Assembly (NCBI RefSeq): GCF_030689685.1
Contig: NZ_JAUYEY010000006.1
Location: 62,001-126,000 of the forward strand
Direction of reading: 5' to 3'
Length of the DNA: 64,000 bases
Source of the DNA: Polaromonas sp.
GTDB lineage: Bacteria > Pseudomonadota > Gammaproteobacteria > Burkholderiales > Burkholderiaceae_C
Translations under genes and position numbers: made by a program
The notes under the pieces: model-generated
Told to the model about the DNA's origin: nothing
Seen by the model: only the letters and a program-made list of their open reading frames with translations
The model's database searches: none
Part shown: piece after piece, positions 44,701 to 52,728 of the stretch
Position numbering within the stretch: the stretch's first letter is position 1
How the letters are laid out: each line of letters starts with the position of its first letter

Positions 44701-46276
44701 GGCCGACCCCGCTTTCAGTTGCCGCCAGCGGGGCGTCATGCCACAGCCCACTCATCCACTGCCCCACCAGCGCCACCGTGGCTTCGGCACGCGGCAGAGG
44801 CGGAGAGATCTGGCCCTTTGCCATCACGTAAAACCGGTCGCAAATGTCAAACAACTCTTCCAGCTCCTCGCTGACCACCAGCACGGCGCAGCCGCTGCCG
44901 GCCAGCTTCAAGATTTCGCCGCGGATTTGCGCGGCCGCGCCCACGTCCACGCCCCAGGTCGGTTGCGAGACGATCAGCAGCGCCGGGTTCGCCGCGATCT
45001 CGCGGCCGACGATGAACTTCTGCAAGTTGCCGCCCGACAAGGATTGCGCGGCCGCGCCCGGCCCGCCGGCCTTGACCTTGAAGCGCTCGATGATGGCCGC
45101 CGCCTGCGCGCGCAGCGTGCTCAGTTGCAACCAGCCGCCGCGTCCGACCGCGTTCTTGCGCGTGAGCAGCAGGTTGTGCGCCAGGCTCAGCGCCGGCACC
45201 GCGCCGCGGCCCAGCCGTTCTTCAGGCACAAAATGCAGACCCAGTGCGCGGCGCTGCGCCGGGTTGAGCCGACCCGCGCCCTGCCCCGCGAGCTGGATGG
45301 CCGCTGCTGGAGCGCGCGTGTCTTCGCCAGACAGCGCGTACAGCAGCTCTTTTTGCCCGTTGCCCGAGACGCCTGCGATACCCACCACCTCACCGGCGCG
45401 CACATGCAGCGCAATCTGCTGCAAGTCCACGCCAAACTGGTCTTCGCGGCTCAAGCTCAAATCGCGCACATCGAGCACGGTCGCGCCCAGCGCCACCTCG
45501 CGGTGCTCCAGTGCCGGCGGCTCGGCGCCAATCATCAGCCGGCTCAACGAGGCATTGGACTCCTGGCGCGGGTCGCAGACGCCAGTGACCAAGCCGGCCC
45601 GCAGCACGGTGCAAGCGGTGCACAGTTCGCGTATCTCATGCAGCTTGTGGCTGATGTACAAAATACTGCAACCGCGTGCGGCGAGCCGTCGCAAGGTGAC
45701 AAACAGGTTGTCCACCGCCTGCGGCGTCAGCACCGAGGTCGGTTCGTCAAGGATCAGCAGCCGGGGGTCGGTCAGCAGCGACCGGACAATTTCCACGCGC
45801 TGGCGCTCACCGACGCCCAGCGTATGCACCGGCCGCATCGGATCGAGCTGCAGGCCATATTCCCGCGTGGTGGTCGCTATGCGCCGCGACACCTCCGCGA
45901 GGCTCAAGCTTTTGTCCAGGCCCAGCCAGACGTTTTCGGCCACGGTCAGGGTGTCAAACAGGCTGAAGTGCTGAAACACCATGGCGATGCCGAGTGCGCG
46001 CGCTTCCTGCGGGTTGCGCACCACCACGTCCCGGCCATCCATGCGCACCGTGCCGGCATCGGGTTTGACGGCGCCGTAGATGATTTTCATCAGCGTCGAT
46101 TTGCCGGCACCATTTTCACCCAGCACGGCGTGGATCTCACCGGGCTGCACCGTCAGCGCGACATCGCTGTTGGCAACCACCGCCGGATAGGCTTTGGTGA
46201 TGCCAGTGAGCTGAAGGCGCGGTACCGTGCCAGCAGCTATCCCGGCTGAGGGGGTGAAAGGGGTCAAAGGGGTCAT
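44687..46276 (-). CDS. Nucleoside/purine ABC transporter double ATP-binding protein (NupO-like)
   Basis: A 529-residue protein with two nucleotide-binding domains. The first has Walker A GENGAGKST (53-61), a variant signature GVGERQRVEI and Walker B LLILDEPTSVL. The second has a degenerate Walker A (GVSGNGQKELL) but a good signature LSGGNLQKFIVGREI. This asymmetry is normal in sugar and BMP-type importers. It is the first gene of the transporter operon and lies 67 bp from the LysR gene end, across a dispersed repeat. Confidence 0.93.
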   Translation of the reverse strand: MTPLTPFTPSAGIAAGTVPRLQLTGITKAYPAVVANSDVALTVQPGEIHAVLGENGAGKSTLMKIIYGAVKPDAGTVRMDGRDVVVRNPQEARALGIAMVFQHFSLFDTLTVAENVWLGLDKSLSLAEVSRRIATTTREYGLQLDPMRPVHTLGVGERQRVEIVRSLLTDPRLLILDEPTSVLTPQAVDNLFVTLRRLAARGCSILYISHKLHEIRELCTACTVLRAGLVTGVCDPRQESNASLSRLMIGAEPPALEHREVALGATVLDVRDLSLSREDQFGVDLQQIALHVRAGEVVGIAGVSGNGQKELLYALSGEDTRAPAAAIQLAGQGAGRLNPAQRRALGLHFVPEERLGRGAVPALSLAHNLLLTRKNAVGRGGWLQLSTLRAQAAAIIERFKVKAGGPGAAAQSLSGGNLQKFIVGREIAANPALLIVSQPTWGVDVGAAAQIRGEILKLAGSGCAVLVVSEELEELFDICDRFYVMAKGQISPPLPRAEATVALVGQWMSGLWHDAPLAATESGVGHAQA

Positions 46277-46298
46277 TGTCTCGTGTGGAATAGTTTTT

Positions 46299-46360
46299 AT
46301 GTGTGTTTTAGGGCTCTAGCCCTTATCTGGCAAGAATAAGTAGCTATTGTTTTTGTAGCG
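46299..46360 (-). repeat. Dispersed ~60-bp repeat, copy 4, overlapping the LysR 3' end
   Basis: Read on the minus strand it starts GCTACAAAAACAATAGCTAC, continues TTATTCTTGCCAGATAAGGG and CTAGAGCCCTAAAACACA, in good agreement with copy 1. Its first bases hold the last codons (LQKQ) and stop of the LysR gene. It occupies the gap between the LysR gene and the ABC transporter operon. Confidence 0.7.
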
Positions 46361-47276
46361 ATGCCGCCACCGCCTTGACCCGTTCGCGCAACCATTTGGC
46401 CGATGCCGAGGCGTGCGTGCGTTCATGCCAGAGCTGGTAATACACCATTTGCGGAAAGGCGATCGGGCAGGGCAAAACCTTCACCGCCAGCGTGTCCGTG
46501 AAGCGCTCGCAATACTGCCGGCCCGTCGTCAGCACCAGCAGGCTGAAAGCCACCATGGCCGGGATCAGGCCGAAATGCGGGCAACGCGCGGTGATGTTGC
46601 GCTGCAGGCCCAAGCCGTCCAGGTACACATCAATCACCCCTTTGGCGCCGGGGTGCGTCGGTGTCGGCGCAATATGTTCGGCCGCCAGCCAGGTGGCACT
46701 GTCCCAGCCGCGGCGCATGGCCGGGTGATGACTGGCGACCAGGCAGACCACCTCGTCAGCAAACAGCCGCGCCATGTGCAGGTCGTCGGGCGGTGCCGGC
46801 CAGTTGCCCACCACCAGGTCAAACTCGCCCTGGGCCAGACGCGCACGGTAGTCGGACTCGCCGGACAGCGCATGGATGTCGATCTGGCACAGCGGCGCCT
46901 GCTGTTTGATCTGCGCCACCAGTTGCGGCAGGAACAACGGGTCCATGTAGTCGCTGCAGGCCAGGCTGAAAGTGTGGGTGGCCGTGGCGGGATCAAACCC
47001 GCGCGCATCGCTGAACATCACTTCGGCGGCACGCAAAATGCTCGCCGACGGTTCGATCATGCGCAAACCGGCGTCGGTGGGCACCATGCCGGCACCCGAA
47101 CGCACCAACAGTGGGTCACCAGCCAGCTCGCGCAAGCGCTTGAGCGCCGCACTGACGGCGGGTTGGTACATTCCCAGGCGGATGGCGGCGCGCGAAACGC
47201 TGCGTTCGGTCAGCACGATGTTCAAGACCCTTATCAGATGGAGGTCTATCTTGTCGAATAAGGCCTGATCTTTCAT
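46344..47276 (-). CDS. LysR-family transcriptional regulator
   Basis: A 310-residue regulator: an N-terminal winged helix-turn-helix (VLTERSVSRAAIRLGMYQPA then VSAALKRLRELAGDPLLVRS) and a C-terminal periplasmic-binding-like effector domain. It is divergent from xdhA (72 bp between starts) and convergent in direction with the purine transporter, so it probably controls xdhAB and perhaps the transporter in response to a purine. The ATG at 47276 is preferred over a GTG four codons earlier. The gene end lies in a dispersed repeat. Confidence 0.92.
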   Translation of the reverse strand: MKDQALFDKIDLHLIRVLNIVLTERSVSRAAIRLGMYQPAVSAALKRLRELAGDPLLVRSGAGMVPTDAGLRMIEPSASILRAAEVMFSDARGFDPATATHTFSLACSDYMDPLFLPQLVAQIKQQAPLCQIDIHALSGESDYRARLAQGEFDLVVGNWPAPPDDLHMARLFADEVVCLVASHHPAMRRGWDSATWLAAEHIAPTPTHPGAKGVIDVYLDGLGLQRNITARCPHFGLIPAMVAFSLLVLTTGRQYCERFTDTLAVKVLPCPIAFPQMVYYQLWHERTHASASAKWLRERVKAVAASLQKQ

Positions 47277-47348
47277 ACCTTTTTGCACATTGGCCTGATA
47301 TGACGATCGGTATACCGGCTGAAGGCAAATAGTCTTACCCTAGTGCGC

Positions 47349-48965
47349 ATGGACATTCAATCGCCTCTCAAAATCATTCAATTTATCAGGGGTGGCGAGC
47401 TGGTCTCGCTCGCCAATGTACCACCCAGCCGCACGCTGCTGGAGGTGCTGCGCGAAGACCTCGGACTCACCGGCACCAAGGAAGGTTGCGGCGAAGGGGA
47501 CTGCGGTGCCTGCACCGTCGTGGTCGGCCAGGCCGAGGGCGGGCGCATGGCTTACCGGGCTGTCAATAGCTGCATCAAGTTGGCGCATTCGCTCGACGGC
47601 CAGGCGTTGTGGACGGTGGAAGACCTGGCTGCCACGGACGGCAGCCTGCACCCGGCTCAAGAGGCCATGGTTCAGTGCCACGGCTCCCAGTGCGGCTTTT
47701 GCACGCCCGGTTTTGTCATGAGTTTGTTCGGCATGTACCAAAACCATGTTTGCCAGGGCAAGGCCATCACACGCGAGCTGGCGCAGCAGGACCTGTCGGG
47801 CAACCTGTGCCGCTGCACTGGTTACCGGCCAATTCTTGACGCCGCGCAGCAGATGGCGGCACTGCCTCCCGTCAAGCTTGATGAAGCCGATTTGCTATCA
47901 AAACTGGAGCTGCTGACGCCCACCAGTCATAGGCTGGACGCCGATTTGGCTTATAAGTCCCCGCGTTCTCTGGCTGCACTGCTGGAAGCGCGCGCCGCCC
48001 ACCCAGAGGCTCAGCTTGTCGCCGGCTGCACCGACGTGGGCCTGTGGGTCACCAAGATGCACCGACAGTTCGACCAGGTGCTGGACATCACCCAGGTGCA
48101 AGAGCTCAGGCATGTGGAGCACTACCCCCATCACATCGCCATAGGCGCAGCCGTCACGCTCAGCGACGCTTTTGCCGCGCTGGTGGCCGACCGGCCGCAA
48201 CTGCAAACTTTTACCGCGCGTTTTGCGGGCCTGCCCGTGCGCAATGCCGGCACGCTGGGCGGCAACGTGGCCAACGGCTCGCCGATTGGCGACTCGATGC
48301 CGCTGCTGATTGCGCTCGGTGCCAGCGTGGTGCTGATGAGCCAGCGCGGCCACCGCGAGCTGCCGCTGGAAGCGCTGTACACGGGGTACCGGAAAAACGT
48401 CATGGCGCCCGATGAGGTGCTGGCGTGGGTCAAGGTGCCGAAGCCGGAGCGCCCTCACCCTCTCCCGGGGGGAGAGGGGAAAAGCCAGCGCGCTCCTGCT
48501 CCCTCGCCCCTCAGGGGAGGAGAGGAGGAGGAGGTAAACCAGAGCGCTCTTGCTCCCTCGCCCCTTCGGGGAGAGGGCTGGGGTGAGGGGCAGGAGCTGC
48601 TGCGTGTGTACAAGATTTCCAAACGCTACGACGACGACATCTCCGCCGTTTGCCTGGCCGTGAACCTGCAGATAGAGGCCGGCGCGGTGGCACGCGCCTC
48701 GATAGGTGCAGGCGGTGTCGCCGCCACGCCGGTACGCGCCCTACAAACCGAAGCCGCCCTCACCGGCCAGCCCTGGACGCTGCAAACCGTACAGCAGGCC
48801 ATCAACACGCTGCGCACCGAGTTTTCACCCATCTCGGACATGCGTGCCTCCGGCGCCTACCGCAGCGAGGTGCTGGGCAATCTGCTGCAGCGTTTCTGGC
48901 TCGAAAGCCAGGGGCTGCAGCAGATCAACCTGGAATCGTTTGTACTCGAAGAGGTGACGCCGTGA
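47349..48965 (+). CDS. xdhA: Xanthine dehydrogenase small subunit (2Fe-2S and FAD) with in-frame repeat insertions
   Basis: A 538-residue cytoplasmic subunit passing electrons from the molybdenum site to NAD+. The first [2Fe-2S] site is GCGEGDCGACTVV...NSCIKL; the second is CHGSQCGFCTPGF...GNLCRCTGYRP. The FAD domain follows (about 205-435) with AGCTDVGLWV and GTLGGNVANGSPIGDSMPLL. Typical subunits are about 480-490 residues. The excess is explained by residues about 368-414, a Pro/Gly/Glu-rich insert from REP-like repeats between LAWVKVPKPE and ELLRVYKISKR. Residues about 182-201 of the linker come from a dispersed repeat. A GTG two codons upstream is an alternative start. Confidence 0.92.
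   Translation: MDIQSPLKIIQFIRGGELVSLANVPPSRTLLEVLREDLGLTGTKEGCGEGDCGACTVVVGQAEGGRMAYRAVNSCIKLAHSLDGQALWTVEDLAATDGSLHPAQEAMVQCHGSQCGFCTPGFVMSLFGMYQNHVCQGKAITRELAQQDLSGNLCRCTGYRPILDAAQQMAALPPVKLDEADLLSKLELLTPTSHRLDADLAYKSPRSLAALLEARAAHPEAQLVAGCTDVGLWVTKMHRQFDQVLDITQVQELRHVEHYPHHIAIGAAVTLSDAFAALVADRPQLQTFTARFAGLPVRNAGTLGGNVANGSPIGDSMPLLIALGASVVLMSQRGHRELPLEALYTGYRKNVMAPDEVLAWVKVPKPERPHPLPGGEGKSQRAPAPSPLRGGEEEEVNQSALAPSPLRGEGWGEGQELLRVYKISKRYDDDISAVCLAVNLQIEAGAVARASIGAGGVAATPVRALQTEAALTGQPWTLQTVQQAINTLRTEFSPISDMRASGAYRSEVLGNLLQRFWLESQGLQQINLESFVLEEVTP
47894..47950 (+). repeat. Dispersed ~60-bp repeat, copy 5, in frame inside xdhA
   Basis: GCTATCAAAACTGGAGCTGC then TGACGCCCACC...CATAGGCTGGACGCCGATTTGG follows the order of the intergenic copies. 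It encodes about LLSKLELLTPTSHRLDADLA in the linker between the iron-sulfur and FAD domains. The region normally varies in XdhA, so a repeat could be tolerated there. Confidence 0.6.
48451..48590 (+). repeat. Triple REP-like insertion, in frame inside xdhA
   Basis: Three palindromic units follow one another: CCCTCACCCTCTCCC/GGGGAGAGGGG (48453-48479), CCCTCGCCCCTCAGGGGAGG (48502-48521 onward) and CCCTCGCCCCTTCGGGGAGA with GGGCTGGGGTGAGGGG (48555-48590). The second and third share the flank GCGCTCNTGCTCCCTCGCCCC, so a unit of about 55 bp was duplicated. All stay open in the xdhA frame and encode APSPLRGGEEEE and LAPSPLRGEGWGEG. Confidence 0.85.
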
Positions 48966-51346
48966 ACGCCCGCGAACAACCTCATAACGAAGGCCCGGTC
49001 AGCCGCGCCGACAACCCGTCCGGGCCACAGATGGCGGTGCCGCCGGTGACGCCGCCTCCTGGGCCACAGTCGCCCGCCCGCGGCGCGGCCGGACGCTCGC
49101 ACAAACACGAAAGCGCACGCGCCCAGGTGGCCGGAGCCGCGACTTATGTGGACGACATTCCCGAGGTGCGCGGCACCCTGCACGCCGCGCCCATCCTGTC
49201 GACCGTCGCACACGGCCGACTGCGCGGTGTGGACGCCCGCGCCGCACTGCTCATGCCGGGCGTGCGCGATGTGATTCTGGTGCGCGACGTACCGGGCGAC
49301 CCGCTGCTCGCCACCTTTGTGCATGACGAGCCGGTGTTTGCCTCGGGCACCGTCGAGCACATCGGCCAGGTCATTGGTCTGGTGGTCGCGGCTTCGGTGA
49401 TGCAGGCACGGCGTGCCGCACGGCGGGTGGTGCTCGACATCGAGGAACTACCAGCCATCCTGAAGGTGCGCGATGCGCTCAAGGCCGAAAACTATGTGCT
49501 TCCGCCGGTATTCGTCAAACGTGGCGACGCCGCGCAGGCCTTGAAGTCGGCCCCGCACACGCTGAGCGGCCAACTCGAAGTTGGCGGCCAGGAGCATTTC
49601 TACCTGGAAGGCCAGGTCGCCTACGTGCTGCCGCAAGAGCAGAACCAGTGGCTGGTGTACTCCAGCACCCAGCACCCCGGTGAGGTGCAACACTGGGTCT
49701 CGCACGCGCTGGGCATCAGCAACCATGCGGTGCGTGTTGAATGCCGGCGCATGGGCGGCGGCTTTGGCGGCAAGGAGACCCAGGCCGGCCATCTGGCCGT
49801 GTGGGCGGCCATTGCCGCCAACAAACTGAAATGCCCGGTGAAGCTGCGGCTGGACCGCGACGACGACTTTCTGGTCACCGGCAAGCGCCACCCCTTTGCC
49901 TACGATTACACGGTGGGCTTCGACGACAGCGGGCGTCTGGCCGGCCTGAAGCTGATGATGGCCGCCAACTGCGGCTTCAGCGCCGACCTGAGCGGGCCGG
50001 TGGCCGACCGCGCGATTTTCCACACCGACAACGCCTACTTTCTCGAAGACGTGGAGATTGCGTCTTACCGCTGCAAGACCAACACACAAAGCCACACAGC
50101 CTTCCGAGGATTCGGCGGGCCACAAGGGGTGGTGCTGATTGAAACCATACTCGGCGACATCGCCCGGCAGTTGGGCCTGGACCCGCTCGATGTGCGCATG
50201 CGCAACCTGTACGGTGTTGAAGACCGCAACATCACCCATTACCAGATGAAGGTTGAAGACAATATCCTCCAACCTCTGCTATCAAAACTGGAGCTGACTG
50301 CGCAATACCGGCGTCGGCAAAAGGCCATTTCGGCATGGAACGCGCGCAGCCCGGTGATCAAGCGCGGCATGGCCATCACGCCGGTCAAGTTTGGCATCTC
50401 GTTCACCGCCACGCTGTTCAACCAGGCCGGCGCGCTGGTGCATGTGTACACCGACGGCAGCGTGCAGGTGAACCACGGCGGCACCGAAATGGGTCAGGGC
50501 CTGAACACCAAGGTGGCGCAAATCGTCGCCGATGAACTGGGCGTGGCCTTTGAAGACGTGCTGGCGACGGCCAGCGACACCAGCAAAATCCCGAATGCCT
50601 CAGCCACTGCCGCTTCTGCCGGCACCGACCTGAACGCCCGGGCCGCGCAGTACGCCGCGCGCAATGTGCGTGACAACCTGGCGCAGTTTGTGGCCGGCCT
50701 GGACAACTGCGGCGCCGGCGCCGTGCGCTTTGCGAGTGGCACCATCAGTTCGCCCCAAGCCAGCCGGCCCTTTCCCGAAGTGGTGCGCCTGGCCTATGCC
50801 AACCGCATCCAGCTCTGGAGCGACGGCTTCTACCGCACGCCAAAAATCCACTATGACAAAACCACCCTGACTGGGCGGCCGTTCTATTACTTCGCCTACG
50901 GCGCCGCGTGCACGGAAGTCGCCATCGACACGCTGACCGGCGAAAGCCGCGTGCTCAAGGTGGACATCCTGCACGACGTGGGTACAAGCATCAACCCGGC
51001 CATCGACATCGGCCAGATCGAGGGTGGTTTTGTGCAGGGCATGGGTTGGCTGACCACCGAGCAGTTGGTGTGGAATGACAAGGGCTACCTCAGCACCCAC
51101 GCGCCCAGCACCTACAAAATCCCCGCGACCGGCGACATTCCGGAACACTTCAAAGTCGATTTCTGGCCGGAGCCGAATCGTGAAGACAATGTTTTCGGCA
51201 GCAAGGCGGTCGGCGAGCCGCCCTTTATGCTGGCGATCAGTGTGCTGGAAGCGCTCAGGGAGGCTGTGTCTGCGGCGCGCGCCGGAGCTGTTCGGCTGGA
51301 TGCGCCGGCGACTGCCGAGAACGTACTGAGGGCACTTAAAGCCTGA
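48962..51346 (+). CDS. xdhB: Xanthine dehydrogenase large (molybdopterin) subunit
   Basis: A 794-residue molybdenum subunit oxidising hypoxanthine and xanthine. After a proline-rich lead of about 50 residues, typical segments are VGGQEHFYLEGQVAYVLPQE, the molybdopterin-binding RRMGGGFGGKETQAGHLAVW, TAFRGFGGPQGV and NHGGTEMGQGLNTKVAQI, with the catalytic glutamate in VGEPPFMLAISVLEALREAV. The GTG start overlaps the xdhA stop (GTGA). XdhC, which inserts sulfurated cofactor, is not in the window. Residues around 440-458 overlap a repeat-like sequence. Confidence 0.94.
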   Translation: MNAREQPHNEGPVSRADNPSGPQMAVPPVTPPPGPQSPARGAAGRSHKHESARAQVAGAATYVDDIPEVRGTLHAAPILSTVAHGRLRGVDARAALLMPGVRDVILVRDVPGDPLLATFVHDEPVFASGTVEHIGQVIGLVVAASVMQARRAARRVVLDIEELPAILKVRDALKAENYVLPPVFVKRGDAAQALKSAPHTLSGQLEVGGQEHFYLEGQVAYVLPQEQNQWLVYSSTQHPGEVQHWVSHALGISNHAVRVECRRMGGGFGGKETQAGHLAVWAAIAANKLKCPVKLRLDRDDDFLVTGKRHPFAYDYTVGFDDSGRLAGLKLMMAANCGFSADLSGPVADRAIFHTDNAYFLEDVEIASYRCKTNTQSHTAFRGFGGPQGVVLIETILGDIARQLGLDPLDVRMRNLYGVEDRNITHYQMKVEDNILQPLLSKLELTAQYRRRQKAISAWNARSPVIKRGMAITPVKFGISFTATLFNQAGALVHVYTDGSVQVNHGGTEMGQGLNTKVAQIVADELGVAFEDVLATASDTSKIPNASATAASAGTDLNARAAQYAARNVRDNLAQFVAGLDNCGAGAVRFASGTISSPQASRPFPEVVRLAYANRIQLWSDGFYRTPKIHYDKTTLTGRPFYYFAYGAACTEVAIDTLTGESRVLKVDILHDVGTSINPAIDIGQIEGGFVQGMGWLTTEQLVWNDKGYLSTHAPSTYKIPATGDIPEHFKVDFWPEPNREDNVFGSKAVGEPPFMLAISVLEALREAVSAARAGAVRLDAPATAENVLRALKA
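50278..50335 (+). repeat. Dispersed-repeat-like sequence, copy 6, inside xdhB
   Basis: GCTATCAAAACTGGAGCTGA then CTGCGCAATACCGGCG...AAAAGGCCATTT resembles the other copies, and its first 19 bases are identical to copy 5 in xdhA. It encodes LLSKLELTAQYRRRQKAISA. The protein family normally has a similar helix here, so part of the match may be chance or conversion of the start of the helix only. Confidence 0.4.
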
Positions 51347-51409
51347 GGCGTTCATGGCATCAGCCCATCCGAATTCTCACCGTTTCCGCCCCGTCAGCAA
51401 TCGAATAGC

Positions 51410-52051
51410 ATGACGGCTATGACCATGACCTCCGAAGCTATCGAACACACCGCCGCACTGACGCTGGCGCATTATGAGCGTCACGCAGACGAGTTCTGGC
51501 AAGGCACGCGCGATCATGACGTCAGTCAAAACATCGCCGCGCTGCTGCACTACATTGAGGCACCCCCGCCGTTTGAGCTGCTCGACTTCGGGTGCGGTCC
51601 AGGACGCGATCTCAAGACCTTCCAGGAGCTCGGCCACCACCCCACCGGTCTTGAGGGAGCAGCGCGGCTTGCCACGATGGCGCGCGCCTACAGCGGCTGC
51701 GACGTGCTGCAGCAGAATTTTCTCGAACTCAATTTGCCTGCCGCGCACTTCGACGGCGTGTTCGCCAACGCCGTGCTGTTCCATATCCCCAGCCAGGCCT
51801 TGCCACAGCTACTCAATGAGCTGTATGCGACCCTGAAACCAGGCGGCGTACTCTTCAGCTCCAACCCGCGCGGCGATGGGCGGGAGGGGTGGAGCGGCGA
51901 GCGCTACGGCGTCTTTCATGACTTGGAGGCGTGGCGCACCTATTTGTCAGCAGCGGGCTTCGTCGAACTGACGCACTACTACCGCCCCGCCGGCCTGCCG
52001 CTCAACCAGCAGCCCTGGCTGGCCAGCGTGTGGCGCAAGCCGGGGGCCTGA
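51410..52051 (+). CDS. Class I SAM-dependent methyltransferase
   Basis: A 213-residue methyltransferase with the SAM-binding motif I LLDFGCGPGRDLKTFQELGH, an acidic segment, and the post-motif LKPGGVLFSSNPRGDGREGW. It resembles small-molecule methyltransferases of the Methyltransf_11/25 type; the substrate is unknown. It follows xdhB by 63 bp but has no known link to purines. An alternative start at the next ATG (51419) is possible. The region from its stop to sufA (52052-52325) holds no gene, only the regulatory sites listed. Confidence 0.88.
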   Translation: MTAMTMTSEAIEHTAALTLAHYERHADEFWQGTRDHDVSQNIAALLHYIEAPPPFELLDFGCGPGRDLKTFQELGHHPTGLEGAARLATMARAYSGCDVLQQNFLELNLPAAHFDGVFANAVLFHIPSQALPQLLNELYATLKPGGVLFSSNPRGDGREGWSGERYGVFHDLEAWRTYLSAAGFVELTHYYRPAGLPLNQQPWLASVWRKPGA

Positions 52052-52237
52052 GAATGCCGGGCTGCATGGGCAAGTACGCAACAAAATAATCCCGAGCTGT
52101 CTTCATCAACCTCGGCAGCGACCACCCAGCCGCGTCGAGGCATTTGCCTACCTACACAAGCACGAAGCCGTGGCCTTGAACGCCAAGGTCACGCTAAACA
52201 ACCTGCGTCTTTTTGGCCTCTTACCCGCTTGGTCAAC

Positions 52238-52262
52238 ATGGTTGACTCAATTACTCAAGCAT
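52238..52262. promoter_or_regulatory. IscR type 1-like site, upstream member of tandem pair
   Basis: The 25-bp sequence begins ATGGTTGACTCAATTACTC and ends AAGCAT. Against the E. coli IscR type 1 consensus (ATASYYGACT R W3 Y AGTC RRSTAT) it agrees at 21 of 25 positions by eye, with the GACT core intact and AGTC changed to ACTC. It is about 35 bp (centre to centre) before the second site. No iscR gene is in the window. Confidence 0.6.
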
Positions 52263-52270
52263 GGTCCGAT

Positions 52271-52299
52271 GTATTGTTGACTAAAATAGTCAACAATAC
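52271..52299. promoter_or_regulatory. IscR type 1-like palindrome before sufA
   Basis: A perfect 13-bp inverted repeat with a 3-bp centre (AAA): GTATTGTTGACTA and TAGTCAACAATAC. The core GTTGACTAAAATAGTCAAC contains both GACT and AGTC with the correct A/T-rich spacer; 23 of 25 consensus positions agree. It ends 26 bp before the sufA start. I infer repression or activation of the suf operon by holo-IscR or a related Rrf2 protein. Confidence 0.8.
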
Positions 52300-52325
52300 A
52301 GGTTCAATTTGAGAGGTAAATGGTT

Positions 52326-52655
52326 ATGGCAATCACCTTGACGGAAAAAGCAGCGAAAAAAATTCAATCGCAGCTGGCGAAAAACGGCAGCGGGATTGGG
52401 TTGCGCCTGGGCATAAAAAAGGTCGGCTGTAACGGTTTTGCCTACACTTTTGACTACGCCGCCGAAGCGCTGGCTGGCGACCAGGTGTTCGAGTCGCACA
52501 ACACGATGCTGGTGGTTGATGCTGTCAGCCTGCCATTTATCGATGGTTCACACCTTGATTTCGTCAAGGAGGGTTTCAATGAAAGCTTCAAGTTTGACAA
52601 CCCCAACGCCCAAGGTGAATGCGGTTGTGGTGAAAGCTTCAATCTAAAAAAATAA
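52326..52655 (+). CDS. sufA: A-type iron-sulfur carrier protein SufA/IscA
   Basis: A 109-residue A-type carrier (from ATG 52326), binding an Fe-S cluster or iron with three cysteines: one in VGCNGFAYTFDYA and two in GECGCGESFNLKK. It starts MAITLTEKAAKKIQSQLAKN; an ATG two codons earlier (52320) lies close to the GAGAGG ribosome site and is an alternative. It is the first gene of the suf operon, with two IscR-like sites in front, and likely hands clusters to target proteins such as LipA. Confidence 0.92.
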   Translation: MAITLTEKAAKKIQSQLAKNGSGIGLRLGIKKVGCNGFAYTFDYAAEALAGDQVFESHNTMLVVDAVSLPFIDGSHLDFVKEGFNESFKFDNPNAQGECGCGESFNLKK

Positions 52656-52728
52656 GCAACGCCAAACCGTAAATCGTCACTGGGGACGCGCATGAGCGTG
52701 GCCCGGAAAACAACCAGAGGTAAGTTCA

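Noticed and set aside
44270-46249. 659-codon frame on the plus strand opposite the ABC transporter ATPase and permease
   Set aside because: Antisense to well-supported transporter genes; composition is that of a shadow frame.
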